A stretch of DNA of 46,939 nt, from assembly GCA_009377695.1 (NCBI GenBank), contig WHTP01000031.1, forward strand, positions 1-46,939. Direction: 5' to 3'. The position numbers and the translations under genes were made by a program. Under the pieces are notes generated by a model that saw nothing but the letters and a program-made list of their open reading frames with translations, searched no databases and was not told where the DNA came from. The DNA comes from Hyphomicrobiales bacterium (GTDB lineage: Bacteria; Pseudomonadota; Alphaproteobacteria; Rhizobiales; Xanthobacteraceae). Positions 33,695-43,622 of this stretch are shown here, piece by piece (position 1 is the first letter of the stretch; each line of letters starts with the position of its first letter).

Positions 33695-34657
33695 TTACTG
33701 CGGCTGGTACCCGGAGGCCTTGGCGATTTCCGCATTCACGACGATTTGCTTGCGGACGAACGAATCGAACTCCGCAGGTGTCATGGGCATCGGCACGCCG
33801 CCGAGCGCAATAATCTTCTTCGCTACCTCTTTCACTCCAAGTGCCGCGACGATCTCGCGATTGAGGCGATCGACAATTGACTTGGGCGTCTTTGCAGGCG
33901 CAAAGGCGCCGACCCAGAATAAGTATTCGGCTGCTGGCAAGCCGGCCTCGGCAAGCGTTAAGACGTCGGGCATCAGAGGCAGTCGCTTCCGCGAGCTTAC
34001 TGCTAGTGAGCTAATCTTGCCGTCTCGTGTTAGCGAGATGGCGTTAACTGCGGGCGCGGCGTAGATATCGAGACGACCCGCGATCAACTCCGTCATGCCC
34101 TCGGGCGTGCCGCGAAATGGCACATGCGACGCGGGGAACCCAGCCGTCCGGCTTAGGAGATCCATGAAGAGATGGCCGGAGCTGCCAGCGCCAGCGCTTC
34201 CGTAAAGGATGGCGCTGCCTGGCTTCTTCCCTGCATCAATCAGGTCCTTCAGTGTCTTGTATCGGGTTGGCGTCGTGACCACGAAAGGAATGTCGGCCAA
34301 TCCGCTAACCGCCACAAAATCATCGGCTACACTGAAAGGCAGTTTGGCGTATGTGGACGCCACGACCACATGCGAGGTGGAGTTTACCAAGAGCGTATAC
34401 CCATCTGGATCCGCCTTTGCGACTGCACCTGAACCGAGAGTGGTCCCGGCGCCTCCGCGGTTCTCAATAACGAATGTCTGGCCGACCTGCTTGCCAACCT
34501 GATCGAATACAGTCCGAGCGGTGATATCGGTCGCGCTCCCCGCCGTGAACGGTACGACGATTTTGATCGGCTGTTTTGTTGGCCACTCCTGCGCCATCGC
34601 AACAATTGGCGATAACAGAAGCAGAAACGCTAAGACCAAGATAGATGACCGGAACAT
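33695..34657 (-). CDS. TctC/Bug family receptor
   Basis: A 320-residue receptor with a signal peptide (MFRSSILVLAFLLLLSPIVA, ending MAQ). Family motifs are WPTKQPIKIVVPFTAGSATD, VIENRGGAGTTLGSGAVAKA, DPDGYTLL and HVPFRGTPEG. Start is the ATG at 34657 with GAGGGAAG upstream; the frame runs open to 34840 without family resemblance. It lies alone, facing the DoxX gene. No membrane subunits are close. Ligand is unknown. Confidence 0.9.
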   Translation of the reverse strand: MFRSSILVLAFLLLLSPIVAMAQEWPTKQPIKIVVPFTAGSATDITARTVFDQVGKQVGQTFVIENRGGAGTTLGSGAVAKADPDGYTLLVNSTSHVVVASTYAKLPFSVADDFVAVSGLADIPFVVTTPTRYKTLKDLIDAGKKPGSAILYGSAGAGSSGHLFMDLLSRTAGFPASHVPFRGTPEGMTELIAGRLDIYAAPAVNAISLTRDGKISSLAVSSRKRLPLMPDVLTLAEAGLPAAEYLFWVGAFAPAKTPKSIVDRLNREIVAALGVKEVAKKIIALGGVPMPMTPAEFDSFVRKQIVVNAEIAKASGYQPQ

Positions 34658-34819
34658 ACGCTTCCCTCGCGACAGTCCATTGTTCGGCGGAACTCGGTTG
34701 GACAATACCACGCTGGCTATTTTCCAAAAGGTGATCGAAATCGCTCGCGGTCGTGGCTGGACTGAATGTCGCGCGCTGGTGCCAACGGCCCGCCTTGCAT
34801 GGGGCTCCCGATTCCCTAC

Positions 34820-34910
34820 ATGCGCGATGCGGTGGCGCATTGGCTACCGTCGCCCGCCTAGGGCGTTTCCTCCCTAGACTTGGGCCGCGCCTCGAGCGCG
34901 GCCCTTTTTT
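34820..34910 (+). ncRNA. Candidate small RNA with its own terminator
   Basis: No plus-strand gene ends here, yet the region finishes with a strong intrinsic terminator. Before it lie ATGCGC/GCGCAT (34820-34840), CGCCC/GGGCG (34851-34865) and an alternative CTAGGG/CCCTAG stem (34858-34877) whose loop and 3' arm expose TTTCCTCCC, an anti-Shine-Dalgarno-like motif. Short RNAs with CCTCC motifs are known in alphaproteobacteria. The 5' end is unknown and a 6S-type RNA is another option. No expression evidence. Confidence 0.4.
34882..34910 (+). terminator. Rho-independent terminator
   Basis: GGGCCGCGC and GCGCGGCCC form a perfect 9-bp stem with a five-base loop (CTCGA), followed by six T. It is orientated for plus-strand transcription, although both neighbouring genes lie on the minus strand, which supports an unannotated transcript ending here. 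Confidence 0.85.
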
Positions 34911-35071
34911 GCGAATGGATCAGCATTGATGGCTTCAGCGATGACAGACGCGCACCTTCTTCCCGTGGCGACAGCCAAAGAGATCGCGCGACACAACCGT
35001 ACAGGTATTACAGTGCCTGCGAAAGCGGTATCGCGTTGAATGGATGAGTAGGAGCGTGTGCGGCGCGTTTC

Positions 35072-36733
35072 CTATGCTTCCAGCCCGTCGGCGCCGTCGC
35101 GGAAGAAGGCGATCTTGCCGTTTACCACGGTCATGTCGACGGGGATGTCCTTGATCTTCTCGGGCGCGACCGCATACGGGTTTTCGGCGAGCACGGCGAA
35201 ATCGGCCAGCTTGCCGGGCTCGATCGATCCCTTGATCTTTTCCTCGAACGCGTTGTAGGCGGCGTTGACGGTGAACATGCGGATGGCGTCGCGCACGCTC
35301 ACCGCCTGGTCCGCACCCACGGTCTTGCCCGTCCAGGTCCGGCGCGAGACGGCGGTGCCGAGATCGCGCAAGCTGTCCAGCGGCCAGTAGGCCGGACCGT
35401 CGGAGCCCGAGGTGATCTGCAGCCCCGCTTTCAGCATGTCGCGGATATTGAAGCTGTTCTCGAGCCGCTTTTCGCCGATGCAGTCGAGCAACGACTCCCA
35501 GATGAAGTGCATGAACGGAATATTGGGCACCGGCAGTATACGGTTGCGGGTGATGACGTCCATGCGCGCGTCGTTGACAAGCCAGTTGCCGAGATGCTCC
35601 ACCCGGTGGCGGTGGTCCTCGCGCGGATGCGCCTTCAGCGCCTTCTCCAGCGAGAGCAGCGCCATGTCCATCGCCACGTCGCCGATGGCGTGAATGCATA
35701 CCCGGTGGCCGGCGCGGTGATAGGCCTCCACCGTCTCGTCCAGCTCGTCCTGCTCGATGCGGATCAGCCCCTCGTGGCAGGGATCGTCGACATAGGGCTC
35801 GTAGAATTTGGCGACATGGCCGGTAATGCCGCCGTCGATCGACATCTTCACCCCACCGATGCGCAGCCAGTCGTTGCCGAACCCGGTCTTGATGCCGAGA
35901 TTCAGCAGACTTTCCTTGCGGATCGCCGCCTCGATCACGCGGATCAGGATCGAGACCCGGATCGGCAGCGTTCCCTCGTCCACCAGTTCCTGATAGGCGC
36001 GAATGCTCGCGTCGTTGGTGACGATGTCATGGATGTTGGTGATGCCGCGCGCAAGGCAGCGCTCGGCGGCGAACAGGACGCCTTCCTTCATCTGCTCGTA
36101 GGAATATTTCGGGACGACGCTACGCACCAGGAACTGGGCGCGCTCCACCAGCTTGCCGGTCGGCTCCCCGTTGCCGTCGAACTCGATGGCGCCGCCGGCC
36201 GGCGCGGGGGCGGCCGCATCGATGCCGGCGAGTTCCAACGCCTTCGTATTGGCGATGGTGATGTGTGCGCCGAAATTGATGGCGACCGGATGATCCGGTG
36301 CCGCCGCGTCGAGATCGCGGCGGTCGGGGAATCGCTTCTCCGGCATGCGGAAATTCTGCATCGGACTGCCATGGGCAACGATCCAGGTGCCGGGCGGCTG
36401 CTTCGAGGCCTGCTCCGTGATCTTCTCGGCGATTTGTTGGATCGAGCGCACGTTGGAATAGAAGTCGCGGCAGTCGACCCGGCTCATCATCGCCGCGCCG
36501 CCGTCGGCGAAATGGACGTGCGGATCGGTCAGCCCGGGCAGCACGCAGCGCCCCTTGAGGTCGATTTTCTTCGTGCGCCCGTCCGCCAGCGCGTCTATGT
36601 CGCGCGCCGAGCCGACCGCGCCGATGCGCGTGCCCCACACAGCGACGGCCTCCGCCTCAGTATCGGTCGCGTCCACGGTCAGCACGGTGGCGTTGGTCAG
36701 CACCAGATCGGGGCTCAGTGCGGCGATGGACAT
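35072..36733 (-). CDS. YtcJ-like amidohydrolase (amidohydrolase 3 family)
   Basis: A 553-residue cytoplasmic amidohydrolase of the YtcJ/exoenzyme-regulatory type. It has the metal motif GLTDPHVHFADGG, GSPMQNFRM, the insert with KMSIDGGITGHVAKFYEP, CIHAIGDVAMDMAL, HRVEHLG and the Asp motif TSGSDGPAYWPLDSL. All His and Asp ligands seem present. GGGAG precedes the ATG. It is divergent from the peptide-type transporter operon at 36992, and a shared control region of about 258 bases separates them. It probably hydrolyses an amide or ring compound delivered by that importer; the substrate is unknown. Confidence 0.88.
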   Translation of the reverse strand: MSIAALSPDLVLTNATVLTVDATDTEAEAVAVWGTRIGAVGSARDIDALADGRTKKIDLKGRCVLPGLTDPHVHFADGGAAMMSRVDCRDFYSNVRSIQQIAEKITEQASKQPPGTWIVAHGSPMQNFRMPEKRFPDRRDLDAAAPDHPVAINFGAHITIANTKALELAGIDAAAPAPAGGAIEFDGNGEPTGKLVERAQFLVRSVVPKYSYEQMKEGVLFAAERCLARGITNIHDIVTNDASIRAYQELVDEGTLPIRVSILIRVIEAAIRKESLLNLGIKTGFGNDWLRIGGVKMSIDGGITGHVAKFYEPYVDDPCHEGLIRIEQDELDETVEAYHRAGHRVCIHAIGDVAMDMALLSLEKALKAHPREDHRHRVEHLGNWLVNDARMDVITRNRILPVPNIPFMHFIWESLLDCIGEKRLENSFNIRDMLKAGLQITSGSDGPAYWPLDSLRDLGTAVSRRTWTGKTVGADQAVSVRDAIRMFTVNAAYNAFEEKIKGSIEPGKLADFAVLAENPYAVAPEKIKDIPVDMTVVNGKIAFFRDGADGLEA

Positions 36734-36991
36734 CGGTCTCCCTTTCCTTTTCGTGCACTTTCAGCCGATCGATGCGCCAGACGGGAAATTGCCTGATCGA
36801 TTGCGCCGTCCCTGCCGAGCGCACGTTACAGACTCTCCCGCAGGCGGATCAGCCGGCAACGGAAATCGTGCCCGAGATCATCCGCAGGGGCAAGAATAGC
36901 CTCCCGCGGTGTGACAAGCGGGCCCGAATGATGTGTAATGTCCGCAGATCAACCGCGGGCCTGGAGCCGATGGCGCTGCAGGGAGCATTGG

Positions 36992-37990
36992 ATGGGCGTA
37001 CTTCTCAGCGTCCGGAACCTGCAGACGTCGTTTTTCACCAGCGATGGCGAGGTGCGTGCGGTTGACGGCGTAAGCTTCGACATCGAGGACGGGGCGACCA
37101 TCGGGCTCGTCGGCGAGTCGGGTTGCGGCAAGAGCGTCACGGCACTCTCGATCATGCAACTTCTGGCGAAGGGCACTGGCAGGATCGTCGGCGGCGAGAT
37201 CCTGTACCGGGGGGCCAACCTGGCCGCCTATACGGAAGAGCAGATGCGCCGCGTGCGCGGCAACGAGATCTCGATGATCTTCCAGGAGCCGATGACCTCG
37301 CTCAACCCGGTGTTCACCGTCGGTGACCAGATCGGCGAGGCGGTGCGCCTGCACCAGCGGGTGTCCCCGCGCGAGGCCCGGAATCGCGCCATCGAAATGC
37401 TCCGCCTGGTCAAGATCGCGGAGCCCGACAAGCGGGCGAAGGATTATCCGCACCAGCTTTCGGGCGGCATGCGTCAACGGGTGATGATCGCGATGGCGCT
37501 AAGTTGTAATCCAAAGCTGCTGATGGCCGATGAGCCGACGACAGCGCTCGACGTAACCATTCAGGCACAGATTCTCGACCTCATCGCCGAGTTGCAAGAG
37601 CGGCTCGGGATGGCAGTGCTGCTGATCACCCACGACCTCGGCGTGGTCGCGCAGCATGCCGATGGGGTGGCTGTCATGTACGCCGGCAAGATCGTCGAGC
37701 GGGGGAGTCCGGAGTCGATCTTCGCACACCCGATGCACCCGTACACGGTCGGGCTGATGAACTCGGTTCCCGGTACCACCGATAAGCGAGCACGGCTCAA
37801 AGCGATTCCCGGAATTGTTCCGAGCCCGCTGGACTGGCCTTCCGGCTGTCGCTTCCGGACGCGATGCGAGCGGGCCGAAGAAGCCTGCGCGGTGAAACAG
37901 CCCGACTTGCTTGAGGCCGAGCCTGGCCACTGGGTATCCTGCCTGAAGGTGCCGCAGCACGGGGCGTCGGCGGTGGCAGTCGGGGAGTGA
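36992..37990 (+). CDS. Dipeptide/oligopeptide ABC transporter ATPase, DppD type
   Basis: A 332-residue ATPase with Walker [11 protein letters not shown], the Q-loop [16 protein letters not shown] typical of Opp/Dpp proteins, the signature [15 protein letters not shown], Walker [13 protein letters not shown] and the C-terminal Cys-rich end [17 protein letters not shown] use the ATG at 36992 with GGGAG nine bases upstream; an ATG at 36938 adds 18 unrelated residues. It is the first gene of an eight-gene operon (to 46389) in which ATPases precede binding proteins and permeases, an order less common than dppABCDF. Confidence 0.92.
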   Translation: MGVLLSVRNLQTSFFTSDGEVRAVDGVSFDIEDGATIGLVGESGCGKSVTALSIMQLLAKGTGRIVGGEILYRGANLAAYTEEQMRRVRGNEISMIFQEPMTSLNPVFTVGDQIGEAVRLHQRVSPREARNRAIEMLRLVKIAEPDKRAKDYPHQLSGGMRQRVMIAMALSCNPKLLMADEPTTALDVTIQAQILDLIAELQERLGMAVLLITHDLGVVAQHADGVAVMYAGKIVERGSPESIFAHPMHPYTVGLMNSVPGTTDKRARLKAIPGIVPSPLDWPSGCRFRTRCERAEEACAVKQPDLLEAEPGHWVSCLKVPQHGASAVAVGE

Positions 37991-37996
37991 AAGGCG

Positions 37997-38992
37997 ATGG
38001 CGCTGCTGGAAATCCGGAATCTCAAGAAGCACTTTCCGGCCGGCGGCGGACTGCTGCGCAGGGGCACGGATACCGTCAAGGCGGTCGACGGGGTGACCCT
38101 ATCGGTCGAGGACGGCGAGACCATGGGCCTTGTCGGCGAGTCCGGCTGCGGGAAGTCGACGCTCGGGCGCTGCGTGATCCGCCTCATTGAGCCGAGCTCA
38201 GGGCAGATCGTCTTCGAAGGGCGCGATATCACCCATCTCAGCTTCTCCGAAATGCGCGAGACGCGCCGCCGCATGCAGATCATCTTTCAGGATCCTTACG
38301 CGTCGCTGAACCCGCGAATGCGCGTCGGAGAGATCGTTGGTGAGGGGCTCCGGATCCATGGCCTGGCCAAAGGGGCGGAGCTGCGTGACCGGGTCGTGCA
38401 GCTTCTCGCGCGCGTCGGGCTGCGCGAAGATCAGTTCGACCGCTATCCGCACGAGTTCTCTGGCGGTCAGCGCCAGCGCATCGGCATTGCACGGGCCCTT
38501 GCAGTGAATGCCAGATTCATCGTGGCGGACGAGGCGGTCTCCGCGCTTGATGTCTCGATCCAGGCCCAGATTCTGAATTTGCTGCGGGACCTGCAGGAGG
38601 AGTTCAACCTCACCTACCTGTTCATCTCCCACGACCTGCGCGTGGTCGAATACATGAGCCGGCGGGTCGCGGTCATGTATCTCGGCAAGATCGTCGAAAT
38701 CGCGCCGTCCGAGGAAATCTACGCCAACGCACAGCACCCTTACACTCGGGCCCTGCTGTCGGCGGCGCCGGTGGCAGACCCGTCGCGCAAGTGCGAGCGC
38801 ATGGTGCTGCAAGGCGACGTCCCGAGCCCGATCAATCCACCGTCGGGCTGCAGCTTTCATCCCCGCTGTCCGTTCGCGAGGAAGATCTGCGCCGAGGTGG
38901 AGCCCCGTCTGGTCCATGAGGGTGACCATGGCATCGCCTGCCACGTCTTCGGACCCGGCGCCGTCGCTACGCAGGAGGCAGATGCGGCATAG
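37997..38992 (+). CDS. Dipeptide/oligopeptide ABC transporter ATPase, DppF type
   Basis: The second ATPase, 331 residues, with Walker [34 protein letters not shown], the signature [15 protein letters not shown] and [10 protein letters not shown]. The usual Walker B Glu reads DEAVSALD as in DppF/OppF. The C-terminal Cys-rich segment [14 protein letters not shown] is present. It starts six bases after the DppD stop, with AAAGG close to the ATG. It would pair with DppD to drive uptake through the permeases at 43719 and 44716. Confidence 0.93.
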   Translation: MALLEIRNLKKHFPAGGGLLRRGTDTVKAVDGVTLSVEDGETMGLVGESGCGKSTLGRCVIRLIEPSSGQIVFEGRDITHLSFSEMRETRRRMQIIFQDPYASLNPRMRVGEIVGEGLRIHGLAKGAELRDRVVQLLARVGLREDQFDRYPHEFSGGQRQRIGIARALAVNARFIVADEAVSALDVSIQAQILNLLRDLQEEFNLTYLFISHDLRVVEYMSRRVAVMYLGKIVEIAPSEEIYANAQHPYTRALLSAAPVADPSRKCERMVLQGDVPSPINPPSGCSFHPRCPFARKICAEVEPRLVHEGDHGIACHVFGPGAVATQEADAA

Positions 38993-39044
38993 CCGCGCAG
39001 ACGAAACTTCCATCGTCGGGACTTCTCCTATCGGGTAACATCAA

Positions 39045-40421
39045 TTGTTCGCCGCGCATGTTAGCGTTCCGCCAATAAGAGCGAGCTTTACGACAGTGGC
39101 CGCGACCGTCTCTTCCAAGCCGTGGCGTCCGCCGAAACGCATCGAGCGCGGCGACCTGGTGAAGATTTCCGATCGGTTGCTATCCGAGCCTGACATCCCC
39201 TGGTCACGCGACGAGGAGATCACCCGCATCCATTCCAACGGGATGGACTGGGATATCGGCACCATAGTCTACGCGCCGGATGATCCCGGCCGTCTCGCCG
39301 TCGGCTCCGACGGCAGGAAGATCGGCGTGTTCATGACCCATGGCGGCGCCAGCGACTGGCGCTCGATGGAGCCGCTGGCCAGGACCTTCTGCGGCAAGCG
39401 GGGCTACAAGGTCTGCTCGATGACCTATCCGGGCCGGTTCTACTTTGACGATCCGAACCATGATTGGCCCGGTGACACGTTCCAGGACAACGGCACTGTG
39501 CGCACCCCGATCTGGCTGAGGGGCGAGCACATCACCCCCGAGCAGTACGAGGTGAAGGCCGACGACACTCACCGCGGGATATACGGCACCCGCCGTTACG
39601 CGGTCGCAAAACCCGAGACGCTGTTCTACTTGCGGATGGCATCGTGGCCCAAGGCCATCGTGGATGCGATGAAGGATATCTGCGCCCGCCATTTCCCACC
39701 CGAGCAGTGGGCGGTCTACGTCCACGGCCACTCGACCGGCGGCCCGTTCGTGCACACGCTCATGCAGCGCTGCGAGAACGTCCGCGGGCTGATCGGGATC
39801 GAGAACTCGCCATTCGGCTGGCTGTTCAACAAGATGACGGGCCATGACTGGCCGACGCCGTTCAACTACCTCCTGGTGCGAAACTGGCGCGAGCTCGCGC
39901 GCTACCGCGGGGCCGAGCTCGCCATGCAGGAGGGCGAAAAGCCGCTGTTCCGCCTCGCCCAGGTGATGGAGGAGATCTTCGATCTGTGGGAGGTTTCCAG
40001 GCAGGCGCCGCAGTTCAAGGCGGAGAACTGGTACCACAACCGCACGGTCTCCTGCCTGACCGAGGCGGCCCGAGTCGTGGCGAGGCAGCGCGGGCTGAAC
40101 CGGGAGGAGACCGAGGCCCTGGTCGCCGAGTATCTGGGTTACGGCGTGCCACTGCAGGGGAGCGGAGTGAAGCCCGTGCCGCCGCTGCTGCACGGCATCT
40201 GCACGTATTCCCGCGACCACCGGCCCGAGAAGTACGAGATGATGCGGGCCGAATACGCGAAGCTGAGCCCGGCGCCGAAGTTCGAATACGTGCAGCTGGG
40301 TGCGGGCGTCCACTCCTACTGGCGAACAGAGGACGGACTGCCTCTCGGCGTCTGCCCCGCGGTTGTCGCGCTGTGGGACGAGGCCATCATGAACGACTGG
40401 TACGCCACAGCCATAAGCTGA
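39045..40421 (+). CDS. Alpha/beta-hydrolase fold protein
   Basis: A protein of up to 458 residues with alpha/beta-hydrolase hallmarks: an oxyanion-like VFMTHGGASDWRSM (about 95-108), and the nucleophile elbow VHGHSTGGPF with Ser230. A C-terminal His in GAGVHSYWRT may complete the triad. The protein is longer than simple hydrolases, with a large insert before the elbow. No signal peptide is obvious. The start is uncertain: the ATG at 39045 or a GTG at 39096 are both in frame. It lies between the ATPases and binding proteins of the importer operon, so it likely acts on the imported compound, for instance as an esterase or amidase. I cannot name a family precisely. Confidence 0.7.
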   Translation: MFAAHVSVPPIRASFTTVAATVSSKPWRPPKRIERGDLVKISDRLLSEPDIPWSRDEEITRIHSNGMDWDIGTIVYAPDDPGRLAVGSDGRKIGVFMTHGGASDWRSMEPLARTFCGKRGYKVCSMTYPGRFYFDDPNHDWPGDTFQDNGTVRTPIWLRGEHITPEQYEVKADDTHRGIYGTRRYAVAKPETLFYLRMASWPKAIVDAMKDICARHFPPEQWAVYVHGHSTGGPFVHTLMQRCENVRGLIGIENSPFGWLFNKMTGHDWPTPFNYLLVRNWRELARYRGAELAMQEGEKPLFRLAQVMEEIFDLWEVSRQAPQFKAENWYHNRTVSCLTEAARVVARQRGLNREETEALVAEYLGYGVPLQGSGVKPVPPLLHGICTYSRDHRPEKYEMMRAEYAKLSPAPKFEYVQLGAGVHSYWRTEDGLPLGVCPAVVALWDEAIMNDWYATAIS

Positions 40422-40499
40422 AGGGGGAATTCCGGGTTGCCTTGGGGCCGTCCGGTGGCAGGGACAAAGGCAGGATCATGGGAAGGAGGCGAGATTGTC

Positions 40500-42044
40500 A
40501 TGAGAACAAAGCGCATCATTTCAGCGGGCCGTTCTCTCGTCGCAGCTGCCGTGATGGCTGCTGCAGCGGCGCTCGGTGCCCCCGGCGCCCAGGCCCAGGC
40601 GAAGTCGTCCGTCTCCATCGGTGTGGTGAACGACTTCGCAGGGTGGAATCCCTACGCGGATTCGACTGCGCAGATGTACATGATCTGGTGCCAGACCTAT
40701 GGGTGCCTCGGCACTTTCGACACGCGGACGGGCGACTACGAGGGGATTCTCGCCGAGCGCTGGGAAGTCAGTAAGGACAACCCCAACGAATGGACCTTCT
40801 ATCTCAAGAAAGGCATCAAGCGGCACAACGACGGCAAGGAACTGACCGCCGAAGACGTGATCCACTCGTTGTGGCGCAACAAGAACGATCCGCGGACGGC
40901 GCAGGCGAACAATACACGGCCCGTGACGGAAGCCATTGCGGTGGACAAGTACACGGTGAAGTTCATCACCAGCCAGCCGACAGCGCCGCTGCTGGCCTTC
41001 CTGTTCGACCGGCTGATCATCACAGGCAAGGACCTTTACAAGAAGTATGGGCAGGACGTCGACCGTAAGGCGCCTTGGGGGTACGGGCCCTATCAGGTCA
41101 AGGACATCGTTGTCGGTCAGCGGATGGTTCTGGAAAAAAACGAGGCCTGGCCAGGGATCAAGAAGGAAAACCCAGACCGGCTGATCTTTCGCCGTATCAA
41201 GGAGGACGAAGCGCGTGTCACAGCGCTCTTCAACGGCGAGCTGCAGATGGCGCAGTTCATTCCTCCGCACCTCGTGGATCGGGTGAAGAGCGCGCCGGGC
41301 GTCACGCTGAAGAGCACATCGCCCGTGGAGGTCATGTTCTTGGCCATGAACCCGAACTTCAAGCCGTGGGACAACAAGAAGGTCCGGCAGGCCGTGGCCT
41401 ATGCCATAAATCGCGAGGCAATCGTGAAGGCGATCTTCCGCGGGGGCGCGGAGGTGCTGCACGGCCCGATAGGACCGGGCCAGTACGGCTACAGCCCGGA
41501 TGTCGAGCCGAAGTACGCCTACAATCCGGAGAAGGCAAAGCAGCTTCTCAAAGAGGCCGGCTATCCCGACGGGGTGGAGATAGACTTCTACACCGCCACC
41601 AACCGCTACATCAACGACCGGCAAAGCTCAGAGGCCATCGTTCCGATGCTACAAGCGGTGGGCTTCAAGGTGCGGTTCCACACACCCGAATACTCCAGCC
41701 ACTGGCCGCTGGTGCGCAAGGGCAAGCGGCCCTTCTACTACCAGGGCCGCGGTTCGGTGATCGATCCTTCGGCAATGCTCGTGCAGTATTTCGGAACCGA
41801 GGGAACGCCGCGCATCGGCTATTCGAACCCAAAGCTCGACGCGCTTCTCGAGGCCCAGGAGCGCGAGTTCGATTCCGCCAAGCGTCAGGCGCTGCTGCTC
41901 GAGGCATTCAACATTGTTCAAGAGGAGGTGCCCGCGTTCTTCCTCTGGCGCATTCAGCAGCACTACGGGATCTCGAACAGGATCGAGTTCACGCCGATGG
42001 CAACCGACCGGGTTTACGGCCTCGACATCCTGGTGAAGAACTAA
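40500..42044 (+). CDS. Family 5 extracellular solute-binding protein (first of pair)
   Basis: A 514-residue periplasmic binding protein of the dipeptide/nickel family. A signal peptide (MRTKRIISAGRSLVAAAVMA, ending AQAQA) precedes SSVSIGVVNDFAGWNPYADS. The middle has ERWEVSKDNPNEWTFYLKKG, GKELTAEDVIHSLWRNKNDP and later GPIGPGQYGY. Start is the ATG at 40500 with GGAAGGAGG eight bases upstream; an ATG at 40437 lacks a signal. It is followed at once by a close paralogue, and both would feed the same DppBC-DF channel. Confidence 0.92.
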   Translation: MRTKRIISAGRSLVAAAVMAAAAALGAPGAQAQAKSSVSIGVVNDFAGWNPYADSTAQMYMIWCQTYGCLGTFDTRTGDYEGILAERWEVSKDNPNEWTFYLKKGIKRHNDGKELTAEDVIHSLWRNKNDPRTAQANNTRPVTEAIAVDKYTVKFITSQPTAPLLAFLFDRLIITGKDLYKKYGQDVDRKAPWGYGPYQVKDIVVGQRMVLEKNEAWPGIKKENPDRLIFRRIKEDEARVTALFNGELQMAQFIPPHLVDRVKSAPGVTLKSTSPVEVMFLAMNPNFKPWDNKKVRQAVAYAINREAIVKAIFRGGAEVLHGPIGPGQYGYSPDVEPKYAYNPEKAKQLLKEAGYPDGVEIDFYTATNRYINDRQSSEAIVPMLQAVGFKVRFHTPEYSSHWPLVRKGKRPFYYQGRGSVIDPSAMLVQYFGTEGTPRIGYSNPKLDALLEAQEREFDSAKRQALLLEAFNIVQEEVPAFFLWRIQQHYGISNRIEFTPMATDRVYGLDILVKN

Positions 42045-42068
42045 GGCGACAGGCAGGGAGTATCCAAG

Positions 42069-43619
42069 ATGGTCATGTCACCAACGATCGGAGCACCCGG
42101 CCTCCGCCGTACATTTGCCGTTACAGTGGCTGCGCTGGGCATGTTTGCGGCCGTCACATCAGGGCACGCGCAGAGCCGGGTCGCTGTCGGCGTGACGGAG
42201 ACTATCTCCAGCCACAACCCCCATGGCGACAGCATCTCCATGGGCTACGGCATCTGGTGCCAAGTGTACGGTTGCCTCGGCACTTACGATTTCGAAAAGG
42301 GTGACTATGTCGGCATGCTGGCCGAGCGCTGGGAGGTCAACAAGGACAATCCGAACGAATGGATATTCCACCTGCGCAAGGGGATGAAGCGACACAACGA
42401 CGGCAAGGAGCTGACGGCCGAAGACGTCGTCCATTCGATCAACCGCATGGCGAAGGACCCTCAGACGCGTCAGAAGCAGAACGTACGCAACGTTACCGAC
42501 GTCGTCGCGCTGGACAAGTACACGGTCAAGGTCGTTACCGATAAGCCAACTGCGCCGCTTCTCGAATACCTGTTCGATCGCGTGATGATCACCGGCAAGG
42601 ACCTCTGGGCGAAGCACGGCGCCCGCGATGCCGATCGCAAATATCCCTGGGGCTGGGGACCCTACAAGCTGAAGGAGCTCGTGATCGGACAGCGGATCGT
42701 GCTGGAGAAGGTGAAGGACCATCCCGACGCCAAGCCGCAGAACCCGGATGTTCTCATCTTCCGGATCATGCGCGAGCCGGAGCAGCGGGTCACGGCTCTG
42801 CTCAACAACGAAATCCAGATCGCGCAGTTCGTCCCGCCGCATCTTGCGCCGCGCATAGAAGGCTCGGGCAATGCCGCGATCAAATCGACAAACTCGGTGG
42901 AACTCATGTTCCTGGCGATGAGTCCCAAAAACAAGCCATGGGACAATAAGCAACTGCGGCAGGCGGTATGCCACGCGATCAACAAGGACGCGATCATCAA
43001 GGCGGTGCTTCAGGGTCAGGCTCAACGGCTCGATGGGCCGATCGGGCCGGGTCAGTACGGCTACGACCCGGAAGCGACCGAGACAATGAAGATCCCTTAC
43101 GATCCCGAGAAGGCACGCCAGTTGGTGAAGCAGGCAGGGCTGAGCGGAACCGAAGTGACGCTCTATACCCCGGTCGGACGGTACGTGAACGACAAGCAGG
43201 TTACCGAGGCGATGATCCCCATGCTCAACGCCATCGGGCTCAAGGCGACGCTGGCGACACCGGAGTGGGCGACGCTGTGGGCGGATGTCCAAAAGGGCAA
43301 GGTGCCGTTCTATTACATGGGGCGCGGCTCGGTCGTCGATCCGTCGGTGGCCCTCTCACAGTATTTCGAGACCGGAGGCTCGCCGCGCATTGGCATTTCG
43401 GATCCGGAAATCGACAAACATTTGCGGGCGGAGCGTGAGATCTTCGATCCCGAGGCTCGCAAAAAGGAGCTGAACAAAGCTTTCGCCGCGATCGTGGAGG
43501 CTGCGCCGGCTTGCTTCATGTGGCGGCACAGGCTGCTCTACGGCGTGTCAAAGAAAATAGAACACACGCCGACGCCGAGCGGGCGTGTGTTCGGCGTCGA
43601 CATCGTGGTCAAGAACTGA
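42069..43619 (+). CDS. Family 5 extracellular solute-binding protein (second of pair)
   Basis: A 516-residue paralogue of the preceding binding protein, with a signal peptide ending SGHAQS. Large stretches align without gaps: RHNDGKELTAEDV, PTAPLLEYLFDR, GPIGPGQYGYDPEA and a shared C-terminal pattern GRVFGVDIVVKN against DRVYGLDILVKN. The two look well above half identical by eye, so they arose by tandem duplication, but have diverged. GGGAG precedes the ATG. Two binding proteins on one channel would widen the substrate range. Confidence 0.92.
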   Translation: MVMSPTIGAPGLRRTFAVTVAALGMFAAVTSGHAQSRVAVGVTETISSHNPHGDSISMGYGIWCQVYGCLGTYDFEKGDYVGMLAERWEVNKDNPNEWIFHLRKGMKRHNDGKELTAEDVVHSINRMAKDPQTRQKQNVRNVTDVVALDKYTVKVVTDKPTAPLLEYLFDRVMITGKDLWAKHGARDADRKYPWGWGPYKLKELVIGQRIVLEKVKDHPDAKPQNPDVLIFRIMREPEQRVTALLNNEIQIAQFVPPHLAPRIEGSGNAAIKSTNSVELMFLAMSPKNKPWDNKQLRQAVCHAINKDAIIKAVLQGQAQRLDGPIGPGQYGYDPEATETMKIPYDPEKARQLVKQAGLSGTEVTLYTPVGRYVNDKQVTEAMIPMLNAIGLKATLATPEWATLWADVQKGKVPFYYMGRGSVVDPSVALSQYFETGGSPRIGISDPEIDKHLRAEREIFDPEARKKELNKAFAAIVEAAPACFMWRHRLLYGVSKKIEHTPTPSGRVFGVDIVVKN

Positions 43620-43622
43620 AGA

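Larger units (their letters stand above)
34658..35071. other. Intergenic region with clustered hairpins
   Basis: This 414-base region between the starts/ends of two minus-strand genes holds no convincing protein gene. It has a set of stem-loops and a strong terminator on the plus strand, annotated separately as a possible small RNA. Confidence 0.5.

Noticed and set aside
34521-34877. 118-codon plus-strand frame ending just before the terminator at 34882
   Set aside because: Most of it is antisense to the TctC signal-peptide region, with no family pattern; the terminator is better explained by a small RNA.
35507-36796. A 429-codon plus-strand frame opposite the YtcJ-like gene
   Set aside because: Its sequence is the complement shadow of a well-supported amidohydrolase; no domain is recognisable.
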